From JANQOH01 sp965201115 (GTDB lineage Bacteria; Pseudomonadota; Alphaproteobacteria; UBA7887): DNA of 64,000 nucleotides. A model generated the notes under the pieces. It did no database searches. It was not told where the DNA came from and saw only the letters and a list, made by a program, of their open reading frames with translations. Made by a program: the position numbers and the translations under genes. The stretch is taken from assembly GCA_965201115.1 (NCBI GenBank), contig OZ241745.1, positions 806,001 through 870,000 on the forward strand, read 5' to 3'. Below, one piece after another: positions 16,686 to 34,871 of the stretch; position 1 is the stretch's first letter; each line of letters opens with the position of its first letter.

Positions 16686-19600
16686 TCACGCTCCATGCCG
16701 AGCGATTGGCCAGCCGCCGCGGGCCTCGATGGCGCGGTCGATGCGGGCCATGATGCGGGGCGTTTCGGCGAGGGCGGCGCAGAGGCGGCGGTAGTGGGCG
16801 ATGTCGTCGAACGACAGGGCGCGGCCCCTGCGGTCTTGCAGCCATCTTTGCGCCGGGCGGTAGCCGCCGATGGCGAAGTTCCATGCCTCGGGCGGGACGC
16901 CCTCGAAATACTGGTCCGCGTTTATCCAGACCCGGCCCGGTTCGCCTCGGGCGGGCTCGGCGTAGCGCGGCCTTTCGACCGTGTCGCTTCCGGGGCGGGG
17001 AAAGGCGGGCGGGGCGCCGGCGTCTTCCTCCATTAGATGCAGCGCGGCGAGGCGCCGGCCCAGGCCGGCCAGGGCGGCGAACAATTCCCGGTTGCCGGAC
17101 AAGGGTATACGCGGGAAATCCGACTTCAGGAAATCGGCGTAACGGCGCCGGTATTCGGGACTGTGAAGCACCGCGTATATGTAGTGGAAGATGTCCTCGG
17201 GTCCGAAGGCCGTCGTCGTATCCCCGGCACCCCCCGTTACGAAATCGAGGCCGAGCGCATCGCCCGCCGCCTCGATGAAACCCGGCTCGATATTCGCCGT
17301 GCGCCCGGTCGCGACGCAATCGCCGTTATCCGCAGGATAAACGTATAGAGGAAACAGATAATTGACTTCCTTCAGCGATACCGTATGGTTCTGGGTGAGC
17401 GTTCGGGAAACGAAAACATGTTCCCAGCCCTCGGCGATTTCTACCGATCTCGTCGTCGAAAGCGCGAGATTCTGCCCCGCGCGCATGTGGCGCATGACGC
17501 CGCGGCGCGGCATGCTCATGAAGCCGCACGTCCTGCCGGTGTAATATGTGAACCGCACATCGAACGGGCGGTAGAGGATAGGCGCTATATGGGCCTCGGC
17601 GTCAGGGTGCGCGCGGACGTCCTCCTGCGCCCATGCCACTTTCCAGTCGCGGGCATCGCGGCCCAAGTCGTAGCGCGTCCGCGCCTCTTCTTCGGGAAGG
17701 CTTGCGAACTCCGCCGCGGCGCGCCGCATCTCCTCCCCCGTCCACCGGATCGCCAGGCGATCGCGCGCGGTCACGATGCCTACCGAGTTCGCCGGAAATA
17801 TGTCGGTCAGTCGCCAGCCGGCCTCGTATTCCGCCGCCAACGCCTCGTCGCGCGGAACGAAAAGATAAAACGGCGCGCGCGGCGTCAACTCGCGCCACCG
17901 CGTACTGTCCACATCGTTGTCGGCGAGCCAGCCGTACTTCCCGCCATCCGCGCCTGCCTCGCGCAAGCCCCACAAATCCGCATGGCGCACACGCGCCGGC
18001 GCGGCGCCGCCATCCGCGCGCTTCACGAACAGCCCGATCGCCACGCCCTGCTGGATGTCGAACACATTCTCGTCCTTCCCGCCGTCCGGCGCGCGCTCCC
18101 GCTTCTTCGCGTTCCCGTGCAAATCCAGAATGTAAATATCGTCGAAACTCTCCATCAGACGCTGGCGCATGCCCCGCAAGGTCGGCCCGTCGAGATAGTT
18201 GTGGTTGGTCACGAAACCGAGAACGCCTTCGCCGGTGCGCTCGATGCGCCACTGCGCAAAACGGAAGAACTTGACATAGTCGTCGTTCACATATTTCGGG
18301 TTGCGCTCGCCGAGCGGGCGCCCATCGACCTCGAAATAACTCCCGGCGGGTTCGCCGCCGTCGCGCCCGCGCAGGAGACCGGCAATCCATGCGCCCGTGT
18401 TGGCGGAATGGCCCGAATAGGGCGGGTTGCCGATGACCGCCATCACCGGGCGGTCGCGCTTCACCGCGTCCGCCCCCGCCGCCTCGCGCGCAACCTCGCG
18501 CGCGAACAGCGGCCCGGCCGCATCCGCCTCGCGCGCCTCCTCAAGCGCATTGGTGAGATACACGCCCAGGCGCCCATCCTCGGGCAGCGCGAAACCCGGC
18601 CCGCCTATCTCCAGCGCCAGCTTCAAGTGACAGATTGCGTATGGCGCCATCAGCAGTTCGAACCCCGACAACCGCGGCAGCAAATGGCGGCGCACATAAT
18701 CCGCCCAACCCCCGGCCAAACCCTTGCCCTCTATCGTGTTGCGTATCAACGCCACCGCCTCGCGCAGGAATGTCCCCGTCCCTGCCGCGGGGTCCAGTAT
18801 CAGAACCCGCGGCGAAGGCTGCCCGTCCGCATCGACGGTCGCCGCGGTGTCGGCAAGGCCGTCCGCCAGGCCGAAACGGCTCCGAAGCAGACGATCCACG
18901 CTGCGCACGATGTAAGACACAACCGGTTCAGGCGTGTAATACACGCCCCGCGTCTCGCGCAGACCGGGATCGTAGGCGGCCAAAAAATCCTCGTAGAAAT
19001 GCACGACCGGATCTTCCCGCCGCGTGCGCCGACCGAAATCCTCGAGAATCGCCGCCATGTCGGCGCGTTGCAGCAACAACGCCAGATCATCGACAATCCA
19101 CGCAATGCGGCGGTCGATGCCGGGGCCGGCAACCTGGCCGAATACGTCGCGCAGGAACGGCGTCGTGTCGGTGAAAGCGGCCGATTGGCGCGTGAACGGC
19201 CCAGCCCTGGGGCCGTGCAGGCAGCGCGCCGCGAACAGCCCGTAGGCCGCCGTTTGCGCGTGCAGATCGGCGAACTCCGCCGCGCCCAGGTCGGGAATCA
19301 GCGTCGCGCGGTAGCCCGTCAGCATTTCATGAAACGCGCCTGCTTCCCCCTCGCGCGCAAGAATGCGCCCGACGCCGTCGCGCAGCAGGCGCGCCTTCCC
19401 CGCCATCCGCTCCGCCAACTCCCGCGCGCTCGCAACCGTCGGCGAATCGGCCGTGAAAAAAGCCTCGAACAGCGCCGCAACACGCTCCGCGCCGCCGCCA
19501 TCCGGCGCGAACGCGCCGGAGGCATCGATGCGCCCGAGCCGCGCGGTCTCGCGCGGCGCGCCGTTCGCATAGCGGCGGAACTCGAGATAGTCCGTCAGGA

Positions 19601-19913
19601 TCAGGTTCGGCAGCCCCCGCCGGTAGCGCCCCAGCTGCTCCCCCGCCTCGACGCGGTCAAGCGGCGCGTCCACATCCTTGCACTCGATATGGCCCAGCGG
19701 AATGCCGTCGCGGACGACGATGAAATCGGGCGCGCCGCACTCCGCATGCGCGGGTTCGTTGAGCGCCCGCGCGCCCCCGCCGGCCAGCCCCTCGACAAGC
19801 CCCTGAAGCGCCGCCCGGTAACTATGCTCGGTCGCCTGCCCCGTCGCGCGAACCCGCGCCGCCTCGCGACCGTAAGCGCCGAGCAGGCGCGCCGCCGCCC
19901 GATCATCGGCCAT
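16686..19913 (-). CDS. Single-chain type ISP/IIG-like restriction-modification enzyme, copy 1
   Basis: A 1,075-residue protein. An N-terminal PD-(D/E)XK nuclease-like module has PDFIVVRDG and GHIECKD near residue 77. The gamma-class N6-adenine methyltransferase core has LDPAAGTGTFL near 374 (motif I) and GNPPYSG near 496 (motif IV). A C-terminal specificity region of the Type_ISP_C kind follows, with YRPFDVRF, FHYIYAVLHSPEYRRRYADF and a final WNFAIGGYRPAQRWL. No helicase motifs are seen between nuclease and methylase, so it resembles type IIG/IIL enzymes more than true ISP. The MADDRAAARLLGAYG start (ATG 19913) is shared with the tandem paralogue at 20061-23285. It probably modifies and cuts DNA at its own site. 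Confidence 0.85.
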   Translation of the reverse strand: MADDRAAARLLGAYGREAARVRATGQATEHSYRAALQGLVEGLAGGGARALNEPAHAECGAPDFIVVRDGIPLGHIECKDVDAPLDRVEAGEQLGRYRRGLPNLILTDYLEFRRYANGAPRETARLGRIDASGAFAPDGGGAERVAALFEAFFTADSPTVASARELAERMAGKARLLRDGVGRILAREGEAGAFHEMLTGYRATLIPDLGAAEFADLHAQTAAYGLFAARCLHGPRAGPFTRQSAAFTDTTPFLRDVFGQVAGPGIDRRIAWIVDDLALLLQRADMAAILEDFGRRTRREDPVVHFYEDFLAAYDPGLRETRGVYYTPEPVVSYIVRSVDRLLRSRFGLADGLADTAATVDADGQPSPRVLILDPAAGTGTFLREAVALIRNTIEGKGLAGGWADYVRRHLLPRLSGFELLMAPYAICHLKLALEIGGPGFALPEDGRLGVYLTNALEEAREADAAGPLFAREVAREAAGADAVKRDRPVMAVIGNPPYSGHSANTGAWIAGLLRGRDGGEPAGSYFEVDGRPLGERNPKYVNDDYVKFFRFAQWRIERTGEGVLGFVTNHNYLDGPTLRGMRQRLMESFDDIYILDLHGNAKKRERAPDGGKDENVFDIQQGVAIGLFVKRADGGAAPARVRHADLWGLREAGADGGKYGWLADNDVDSTRWRELTPRAPFYLFVPRDEALAAEYEAGWRLTDIFPANSVGIVTARDRLAIRWTGEEMRRAAAEFASLPEEEARTRYDLGRDARDWKVAWAQEDVRAHPDAEAHIAPILYRPFDVRFTYYTGRTCGFMSMPRRGVMRHMRAGQNLALSTTRSVEIAEGWEHVFVSRTLTQNHTVSLKEVNYLFPLYVYPADNGDCVATGRTANIEPGFIEAAGDALGLDFVTGGAGDTTTAFGPEDIFHYIYAVLHSPEYRRRYADFLKSDFPRIPLSGNRELFAALAGLGRRLAALHLMEEDAGAPPAFPRPGSDTVERPRYAEPARGEPGRVWINADQYFEGVPPEAWNFAIGGYRPAQRWLQDRRGRALSFDDIAHYRRLCAALAETPRIMARIDRAIEARGGWPIARHGA

Positions 19914-20060
19914 GTTCCCGCCTACCCTTCTCGTTCGCGACCGGCGTCGATCATCGTACCCGACGACGGCTTCCGGCCCGCTTGCATTTCGCACAAGCGG
20001 CGCCGAGCGCCGAATCGGCCCCGCAATAGACCGGAACCACCGACATAATGCTGCGCATTT

Positions 20061-23000
20061 TCAGGCGATTGGCCAGCCGCCGTGGGCGTCGATGGCGCGG
20101 TCGATGCGGGCCATGATGCGGGGCGTTTCGGCCAAGGCGGCGCAGAGGCGGCGGTAGTGGGCGATATCGTCGAACGACAGGGCGCGGCCCTTGCGGTCTT
20201 GCAGCCATTTTCGGGCCGGACGGTAGCTGCCGACGGCGAAATTCCACGCCTCGGGCGAGACGCCCTCGAAATACTGGTCCGCGTTTATCCAGACCCGGCC
20301 CGGTTCGTCGCAGGCGGGCTCGGCGTAGCGCGGCCTTTCGACCGTGTCGCTTCCGGGGCGGGGAAAGGCGGGCGGGGCGCCGGCGTCGTCGTTCATCAGG
20401 TGCAGGGCGGCGAGGCGCCGGCCCAGGCCGGCCAAGGCGGCGAACAATTCCCGCTTGCCGGACAAGGGTATGCGCGGGAAATCCGATTTCAGGAAATCGG
20501 CGTAGCGGCGCCGGTATTCGGGACTGTGAAGCACCGCGTATATGTAGTGGAAGATGTCTTCGGGCCCTGCGGCGGCGGCGGGATCGCCGGCGCCTTCGGA
20601 AAAAAGTTCGGGTTCGAACGCCGCGCGGGCCGCTTCGACGAACTCGGGAGAGAGGTTCGGCTCGCGGCCTCTTTCCAACGCATTTTCGGGTCCGCACGGG
20701 TACACATAGAGGGGAAAGAGCGATCCTATTTCTCTCGTCTTGTTCGACAGCGCGCAGGACTCAGCGATCGAGCGCGTCACGCCGCAAAGAGCCCATTCCG
20801 CGCCGGCCTGCGATTGCTGGCGGCATGAAAGAAGCGCGAGGTTCGGCCCCGCGCGCATGTGGCCCATGACGGCGCGGCGAGGCCGGCTCATGAACCCGCG
20901 CGTCCTTCCGGTGTAGTACGCATAGCGTATATCGAATGGGCGGTACAGAATGGGCGCGACATGCGCGTCCGCGTCCGGGTGCGCGTGTATGTCTTCTTGC
21001 GCCCACGCCACTTTCCACTCATCGACATCGCGGCCCAAATCGTAGCGTGTTCGCGCCTCCTCCTCCGGAAGGCTTGCGAACTCCGCCGCGGCGCGCCGCA
21101 TCTCCTCCGGCGTCCACCGGATCGCCAGGCGATCGCGCGCGGTCACGATGCCCACCGAGTTCACAGGGAATATGTCGGTCAGTCGCCAGCCGGCCTCGTA
21201 TTCCGCCGCCAACGCCTCGTCGCGCGGAACGAAAAGATAAAACGGCGCGCGCGGCGCCAACTCGCGCCACCGCGTACTGTCCACATCGTTGTCGGCAAGC
21301 CAGCCGTACTTCCCGCCATCCGCGCCCGCCTCGCGCATGCCCCACAAATCCGCATGGCGCACACGCGCCGGCGCGCCGCCGCCGTCCGCGCGCTTTACGA
21401 ACAAACCGATGGCCACGCCCTGCTGGATGTCGAACACATTCTCGTCCTTCCCGCCGTCCGGCGCGCGCTCCCGCTTCTTCGCGTTCCCGTGCAAATCCAG
21501 AATGTAGATATCGTCGAAACTCTCCATCAGACGCTGGCGCATGCCCCGCAGGGTCGGCGCGTCGAGATAGTTGTGATTGGTCACGAAGCCGAGCACGCCC
21601 TCGCCGGTGCGCTCGATGCGCCACTGCGCGAAACGGAAAAACTTGACGTAATCGTCGTTCACATATTTCGGGTTGCGCTCGCCGAGCGGGCGCCCATCGA
21701 CCTCGAAATAACTGCCGGCGGGTTCGCCGCCGTCGCGCCCGCGCAACAGGCCGGCAATCCACGCGCCCCGATTGGCGGAATGCCCCGAATAGGGCGGGTT
21801 GCCGATGACCGCCATCACCGGGCGATCGCGCTTCACCGCATCCGCCCCCGCCGCCTCCCGCGCAACCTCGCGTGCGAACAGCGGCCCGGCCGCATCCGCC
21901 TCGCGCGCCTCCTCAAGCGCATTGGTGAGATACACACCCAGGCGCCCATCCTCGGGCAGCGCGAAACCCGGCCCGCCTATCTCCAGCGCCAGCTTCAAGT
22001 GACAGATCGCGTATGGCGCCATCAGCAGTTCGAACCCCGACAACCGCGGCAGCAAATGGCGGCGCACATAATCCGCCCAACCCCCGCCCAAGCCCTTGTC
22101 CTCTATCGTGCTGCGTATCAGCGAAACCGCCTCGCGCAGGAACGTCCCCGTCCCCGCCGCGGGGTCCAGTATCAGAACCCGCGGCGACGGCCGCCCCTCC
22201 GCATCGACGGTCGCCGCGGTGTCGGCAAGGCCGTCCGCCAGGCCGAAGCGGCTCCGAAGCAGACGATCCACGCTGCGCACGATGTACGACACAACCGGTT
22301 CGGGCGTGTAATACACGCCCCGCGTCTCGCGCAGACCGGGATCGTAGGCCGCCAAAAAATCCTCGTAGAAATGCACGACCGGATCTTCCCGCCGCGTGCG
22401 CCGACCGAAATCCTCGAGAATCGCCGTCATGTCGGCGCGTTGCAGCAACAACGCCAGATCATCGACAATCCACGCGATGCGGCGGTCGATGCCTGGGCCG
22501 GCAACCTGGCCGAATACGTCGCGCAGGAACGGCGTCGTGTCGGTGAAAGCGGCCGATTGGCGCGTGAACGGCCCAGCCCCGGGGCCGTGCAGGCAGCGCG
22601 CCGCGAACAGCCCGTAAGCCGCCGTTTGCGCGTGCAGATCGGCGAAATCCGCCGCGCCCAGATCAGGGATCAGCGTCGCGCGGTAGCCGGTCAGCATTTC
22701 ATGAAACGCGCCCGCTTCCCCCTCGCGCGCAAGAATGCGCGCAACGCCGTCGCGCAGCAGGCGCGCCTTCCCCGCCATCCGCGCCGCCAACTCCCGCGCG
22801 CTCGCAACCGTCGGCGAATCGGCAGAGAAAAACGCCTCGAACAGCGCCGCAACGCGCGCCGCGCCGCCGCCATCCGGCGCGAACGCGCCGGCGGCGTCGA
22901 TGCGCCCGAGCCGCGCCGTCTCCCGCGGCGCGCCGTTCGCATAGCGGCGGAACTCGAGATAGTCCGTCAGAATCAGGTTCGGCAGCCCCCGCCGGTAGCG

Positions 23001-23285
23001 CCCCAACTGCTCCCCCGCCTCGACGCGGTCAAGCGGCGCGCCCACATCCTTGCACTCGATATGGCCCAGCGGAACGCCGTCGCGGACGACGATGAAATCG
23101 GGCGCGCCGCACTCCGCATGCGCGGGTTCGTTGAGCGCCCGCGCGCCCCCGCCGGCCAGCCCCTCGACAAGCCCCTGAAGCGCCGCCCGGTAACTATGCT
23201 CGGTCGCATGCCCCGTCGCGCAAACCCGCGCCGCCTCGCGACCGTAAGCGCCGAGCAGGCGCGCCGCCACCCGATCATCGGCCAT
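20061..23285 (-). CDS. Single-chain type ISP/IIG-like restriction-modification enzyme, copy 2
   Basis: A 1,074-residue tandem paralogue of the enzyme at 16686-19913, with the same layout: GHIECKD near 77, LDPAAGTGTFL near 375, GNPPYSG near 497, and a C-terminal Type_ISP_C-like specificity region. The two proteins are almost identical over the nuclease and methylase. They diverge sharply over about 90 residues encoded around 20571-20848 (17211-17475 in copy 1), then become near-identical again to the end. About 60 bp upstream of both start codons is also nearly the same, so the duplication includes the promoter region. Two linked enzymes with different target recognition are the simplest reading. 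Confidence 0.85.
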   Translation of the reverse strand: MADDRVAARLLGAYGREAARVCATGHATEHSYRAALQGLVEGLAGGGARALNEPAHAECGAPDFIVVRDGVPLGHIECKDVGAPLDRVEAGEQLGRYRRGLPNLILTDYLEFRRYANGAPRETARLGRIDAAGAFAPDGGGAARVAALFEAFFSADSPTVASARELAARMAGKARLLRDGVARILAREGEAGAFHEMLTGYRATLIPDLGAADFADLHAQTAAYGLFAARCLHGPGAGPFTRQSAAFTDTTPFLRDVFGQVAGPGIDRRIAWIVDDLALLLQRADMTAILEDFGRRTRREDPVVHFYEDFLAAYDPGLRETRGVYYTPEPVVSYIVRSVDRLLRSRFGLADGLADTAATVDAEGRPSPRVLILDPAAGTGTFLREAVSLIRSTIEDKGLGGGWADYVRRHLLPRLSGFELLMAPYAICHLKLALEIGGPGFALPEDGRLGVYLTNALEEAREADAAGPLFAREVAREAAGADAVKRDRPVMAVIGNPPYSGHSANRGAWIAGLLRGRDGGEPAGSYFEVDGRPLGERNPKYVNDDYVKFFRFAQWRIERTGEGVLGFVTNHNYLDAPTLRGMRQRLMESFDDIYILDLHGNAKKRERAPDGGKDENVFDIQQGVAIGLFVKRADGGGAPARVRHADLWGMREAGADGGKYGWLADNDVDSTRWRELAPRAPFYLFVPRDEALAAEYEAGWRLTDIFPVNSVGIVTARDRLAIRWTPEEMRRAAAEFASLPEEEARTRYDLGRDVDEWKVAWAQEDIHAHPDADAHVAPILYRPFDIRYAYYTGRTRGFMSRPRRAVMGHMRAGPNLALLSCRQQSQAGAEWALCGVTRSIAESCALSNKTREIGSLFPLYVYPCGPENALERGREPNLSPEFVEAARAAFEPELFSEGAGDPAAAAGPEDIFHYIYAVLHSPEYRRRYADFLKSDFPRIPLSGKRELFAALAGLGRRLAALHLMNDDAGAPPAFPRPGSDTVERPRYAEPACDEPGRVWINADQYFEGVSPEAWNFAVGSYRPARKWLQDRKGRALSFDDIAHYRRLCAALAETPRIMARIDRAIDAHGGWPIA

Positions 23286-23581
23286 ATCCCCGCTTACCTT
23301 TCTTGTTCGCGACCGGCGTCGATCATCGTACCCGATGGCGGCTTCCGGCGCCCGTATGCTCGATCGGCGACATCGACGCGCGGTCGGGAGAGGCCGGCGA
23401 ACTCGCGAACGGGGCCGGCAACGCCTGCCGACACATCGTCCCCTCGCCGGAAATCGTTTGAGACGGGGACCGGCAAGCGGCTGTCGCTCGCCGGCAATAC
23501 GGACGTTTGCAGCGCGGGGACTGCTGGCGTGCTACCTTGCGCCGGCGCGACAGGCGCGGCGAATCAGAAGAGGAACGCGGG

Positions 23582-24316
23582 ATGGACAACGGCGAGGTCG
23601 TGCTGGTCATCGGGGCGGGCGACGCGACCGGCGGGGCGATTGCGCGGCGGTTTGCGCGCGAAGGGTATCGCGCGGTCGTTACGCGGCGGGTGCGGCATTT
23701 GGACCGGCTCGAGGGGCTGGCGCGGCGGATTCGCGACGAAGGGGGAGTCGCGCACGCCTTCGGCGTCGATGCGCGCAAGGAAGACGAGATGGCGCCGTTC
23801 GTCGAGCGGGTAGAACGCGAGATCGGACCCATCGCGGTCGCGGTGTACAATATCGGCGCAAATGTGCGCTTTCCCATCGTCGAGACGACGGCGCGGGTGT
23901 TCCGCAAGGTCTGGGAAATGGCGTGCTTCGGCGGATTTCTGCTCGGGCGCGAAGCCGCGCGGCATATGATCCCGCGCGAGCGGGGCACGATCCTCTTCAC
24001 GGGCGCAACGGCGAGCGTGAGGGGCGGCCCCGGTTATTCCGCTTTCGCGGCGGGGAAGCACGGGCTGCGCGCGGTGGCGCAAAGCATGGCGCGCGAACTC
24101 GGGCCGAAAAACATCCACGTCGCGCATGTGGTGATCGACGGGGCGATCGATACGGCGTTTATCGCCGACATGTTTCCGGAACGCTACGCGCTCAAGGACC
24201 GCGACGGCATACTGGACCCGGAGGCTATCGCCGAGAATTACTGGCGCTTGCACACGCAGCCGCGCAACGCCTGGACGCACGAGCTCGACCTCCGGCCCTG
24301 GATCGAGCCGTGGTAG
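23582..24316 (+). CDS. SDR-family oxidoreductase lacking the canonical catalytic Tyr
   Basis: A 244-residue short-chain dehydrogenase-like protein. The cofactor loop is GAGDATGGAIARRF at 10-23 in place of TGxxxGIG, and the NNAG region is replaced by NIGANV. At the active site the expected YxxxK reads FAAGK (in YSAFAAGKHGLRAV), so Phe occupies the Tyr position. The block MARELGPKNIHVAHVVIDGAIDT is characteristic of a known divergent SDR subgroup that carries this change. Catalysis by the normal SDR mechanism is therefore doubtful. The ATG at 23582 follows a GAGGAACGCGGG region. It is convergent with the LLM oxidoreductase. Confidence 0.8.
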   Translation: MDNGEVVLVIGAGDATGGAIARRFAREGYRAVVTRRVRHLDRLEGLARRIRDEGGVAHAFGVDARKEDEMAPFVERVEREIGPIAVAVYNIGANVRFPIVETTARVFRKVWEMACFGGFLLGREAARHMIPRERGTILFTGATASVRGGPGYSAFAAGKHGLRAVAQSMARELGPKNIHVAHVVIDGAIDTAFIADMFPERYALKDRDGILDPEAIAENYWRLHTQPRNAWTHELDLRPWIEPW

Positions 24317-24350
24317 CGGCGTCTCCCCCGGGGGCGAAGCAGCCGATTCG

Positions 24351-25190
24351 CTAGCCGCCAAGCAGCGCGGCGTGCTTGTCGAGGAGGCGGAGCACGTCGT
24401 CGCGGCTGTCGGAGGGCAGGCCGATTATGGCGCGCGTAACGCCGGCCTCCCGGTATTCGTCCATTGCCCGGCGGTCGGGCCTGGCGCCGAACACGCTGAT
24501 GGAGAGGCCGGACATGTCGCGCCCGGCCTCGTCGGCGATGCGGCGCAAGCGCGCGACGCCGGCGGCGGCGTCGAATCCGCCGCGTCCGCGCGGGAACCAG
24601 CCGTCGCAGAACTCGACCACGCGGCGCAGCGTATGGTCGGTCTCGCCGCCCAGAAGCAGCGGCGGGTGCGGCTTCTGCACCGGCTTCGGGTATGCCCGGC
24701 ACGGGTCGAAGTCCACGAACTCGCCGTGGAACTCGGCCTCTTCGTCGGCCCAAAGCGCCTTCATGGCGAGCACGCGCTCGCGCAGCAGTTTGAACCTCGT
24801 GCGGTATTCGGCGCCGTGATCTTCCATCTCCTCCACGTTCCAGCCGCCGCCCATGCCGAGCAGGAACCGCCCGCCGGACAGCATGTCGAGGCTGGCGACC
24901 GATTTGGCGGTCACGATGGGGTCGCGCTGGGGGATCAGGCAGATGCCGGTTCCGAGCTTGAGGCGTTGCGTCGCGGCGGCCGCGAAGGACAACGACACGA
25001 ACGGATCGTGCGTATGCCAGTACTGGCGCGGCAGGTCGCCGCCGCCCGGAAACGGCGACTTGCGGCTGACCGGGATGTGCGTGTGTTCGGGCACGAACAG
25101 CGATTCGAATCCGCGCGCCTCCAGTTCGCGCGCGAGTTCGTCGACGGCTATCGTGTAGCCGGTCGCGAAGATGAAAGCCCCGATATCCAT
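24351..25190 (-). CDS. LLM-class flavin/F420-dependent oxidoreductase
   Basis: A 279-residue TIM-barrel luciferase-like monooxygenase-family protein of the TIGR03619 kind. Recognised blocks are ARELEARGFESLFVPEHTHIP near 20-40, ATQRLKLGTGICLIPQRDPI near 73-93, KSVASLDMLSGGRFLLGMGGGW near 95-116, and PPLLLGGETDHTL near 175. It uses a reduced flavin or F420; the substrate is unknown. The small gap to rpoC (about 107 bp) on the same strand means it could be read through from the rpoBC transcript. Confidence 0.85.
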   Translation of the reverse strand: MDIGAFIFATGYTIAVDELARELEARGFESLFVPEHTHIPVSRKSPFPGGGDLPRQYWHTHDPFVSLSFAAAATQRLKLGTGICLIPQRDPIVTAKSVASLDMLSGGRFLLGMGGGWNVEEMEDHGAEYRTRFKLLRERVLAMKALWADEEAEFHGEFVDFDPCRAYPKPVQKPHPPLLLGGETDHTLRRVVEFCDGWFPRGRGGFDAAAGVARLRRIADEAGRDMSGLSISVFGARPDRRAMDEYREAGVTRAIIGLPSDSRDDVLRLLDKHAALLGG

Positions 25191-25297
25191 TTCCGTTTCC
25201 TTTCGCTGTCGTTGCGCGCGTCCGCCCGCGCGGCGCCGGTATAACAGGCGCGCGCGGGCGGTTCAATCGCGGCCCGGTCGGCGGGGCCGCGCGGCGG

Positions 25298-29527
<4,230 letters not shown>

Positions 29528-29550
29528 GCCGCTTCTCCTGGGTTCGGGGT

Positions 29551-33843
<4,293 letters not shown>

Positions 33844-34110
33844 GCGGGATCCTTTCGGTCGCGCGGGCCGCGGCTGGCGCGCCCGCTTGCGTTTCGGCGC
33901 AGAAAGCCGCCGGGCGCGCGCCAACCGGCGCCGCCCAAGCGGTTTCGCTGCACACCCGGCGCTCGGCCGGCCCGAATTGTCGCGACATGAGCCGGCGCCG
34001 ATGCGCCCCGCGCCGCCGCAAACCCACTTCGGCGCGCGGGGTTATCCTGCCCCGTGTACCCGTTCGCGGCCCATGCCTTGGCGCCTCGATACCCCGCCGC
34101 CGCCGCGGCG

Positions 34111-34746
34111 TCAACCGTTTTTTCGCGCGCGGCGAAAAAAACCGGCGGCGGACGAGGGAGGCGCCCCTGCGACGGGCCGTCCGCCGCCGGAGGCGGCGAG
34201 GAGCGCCGGCCCGAACGCGTAGCGTTTCCGCCAAGGGGGAAGCCGGGCCGGCAACCTCCATGTGGGCGCTGCCCTCGCCCGCCGCGGGGCGCGCAAGCGG
34301 CCGCGCCGGGGAATTTTCGCGGCGAAATTGCGGCGGAAGCAGCGGGGCCCGATTGCCCGCCGGCGGCGCAATTCGCGCTCAAGAAGCCGCGCGGCCGTTC
34401 GCTGCGCGCGCGTTCGCCGGTCTGCTCCCGGCGGCGCGGTGCGTTCGATCAACGCCTCCAGGGCGCGGGATTGCGCCTTGAGCGCTTCCATGTTTTCCGC
34501 ATGGCGCGCATCGGCCGCCCGCATGGCGTCGGCGCGGGCCTGCATCGCCTCGGCATGGCGCTGGTCTGCGCGCGCGGCCTCGCGTTGGGCGGCGGCGGCG
34601 CGTTCGGCGCCGGCGCGCATCATGGCGCGTATCCCCCAGGCGACGACGGCGGTCTGGAGGAGACCGACGACGACATGCGCGGCGGCGATCCACAGGCCCG
34701 CATGGCGCGCGGCAAGCGTCGCGGTTTGGTAGTCGAATTCGGACAT
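34111..34746 (-). CDS. Membrane-anchored coiled-coil protein, copy A, with stop-loss extension
   Basis: The first about 115 residues match the other three copies of this family: MSEFDYQTATLAARHAG, a hydrophobic helix (LWIAAAHVVVGLLQTAVVAWGI, about 18-39), then AERAAAAQREAARADQRHAEAM and a shortened 11-residue repeat region ending ALIERTAPPGADR. The other copies stop here with TGA. In this copy the codon is CGA, so the frame continues for about 100 Arg-rich residues, running through the hairpin and T-run at 34135-34190. The extension looks like unselected sequence, and the useful product may be only the first part. Function is unknown. Confidence 0.6.
   Translation of the reverse strand: MSEFDYQTATLAARHAGLWIAAAHVVVGLLQTAVVAWGIRAMMRAGAERAAAAQREAARADQRHAEAMQARADAMRAADARHAENMEALKAQSRALEALIERTAPPGADRRTRAQRTAARLLERELRRRRAIGPRCFRRNFAAKIPRRGRLRAPRRARAAPTWRLPARLPPWRKRYAFGPALLAASGGGRPVAGAPPSSAAGFFRRARKNG
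34135..34190 (-). terminator. Rho-independent terminator-like hairpin on the minus strand
   Basis: The arms CCGGCGGCGGAC (34142-34153) and GTCCGCCGCCGG (34179-34190) pair perfectly over 12 bp with a 25-nt loop. On the minus strand the stem is followed by seven T (A-run 34135-34141). It would end transcripts from the coiled-coil array before rpoB. It overlaps the stop-loss extension of copy A. Confidence 0.6.
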
Positions 34747-34871
34747 TCGGAGCTTCTCCGTGCGTCGGCGATGGTATGCGCGTGCGCTGGCGGGCGCCGA
34801 TCGATTCCGCGGCGAGGCAACCGGTTACGTAACCCCGCCGGGGCGCGCGGCGCGGCGACAGGCGCCGGCGT

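Noticed and set aside
20859..23813. Long plus-strand frame opposite the second R-M enzyme, nearly 1,000 codons, with a twin at 17385-20048
   Set aside because: Both are the complement of the duplicated R-M genes. The repetition comes from the duplication, not from a second gene pair.
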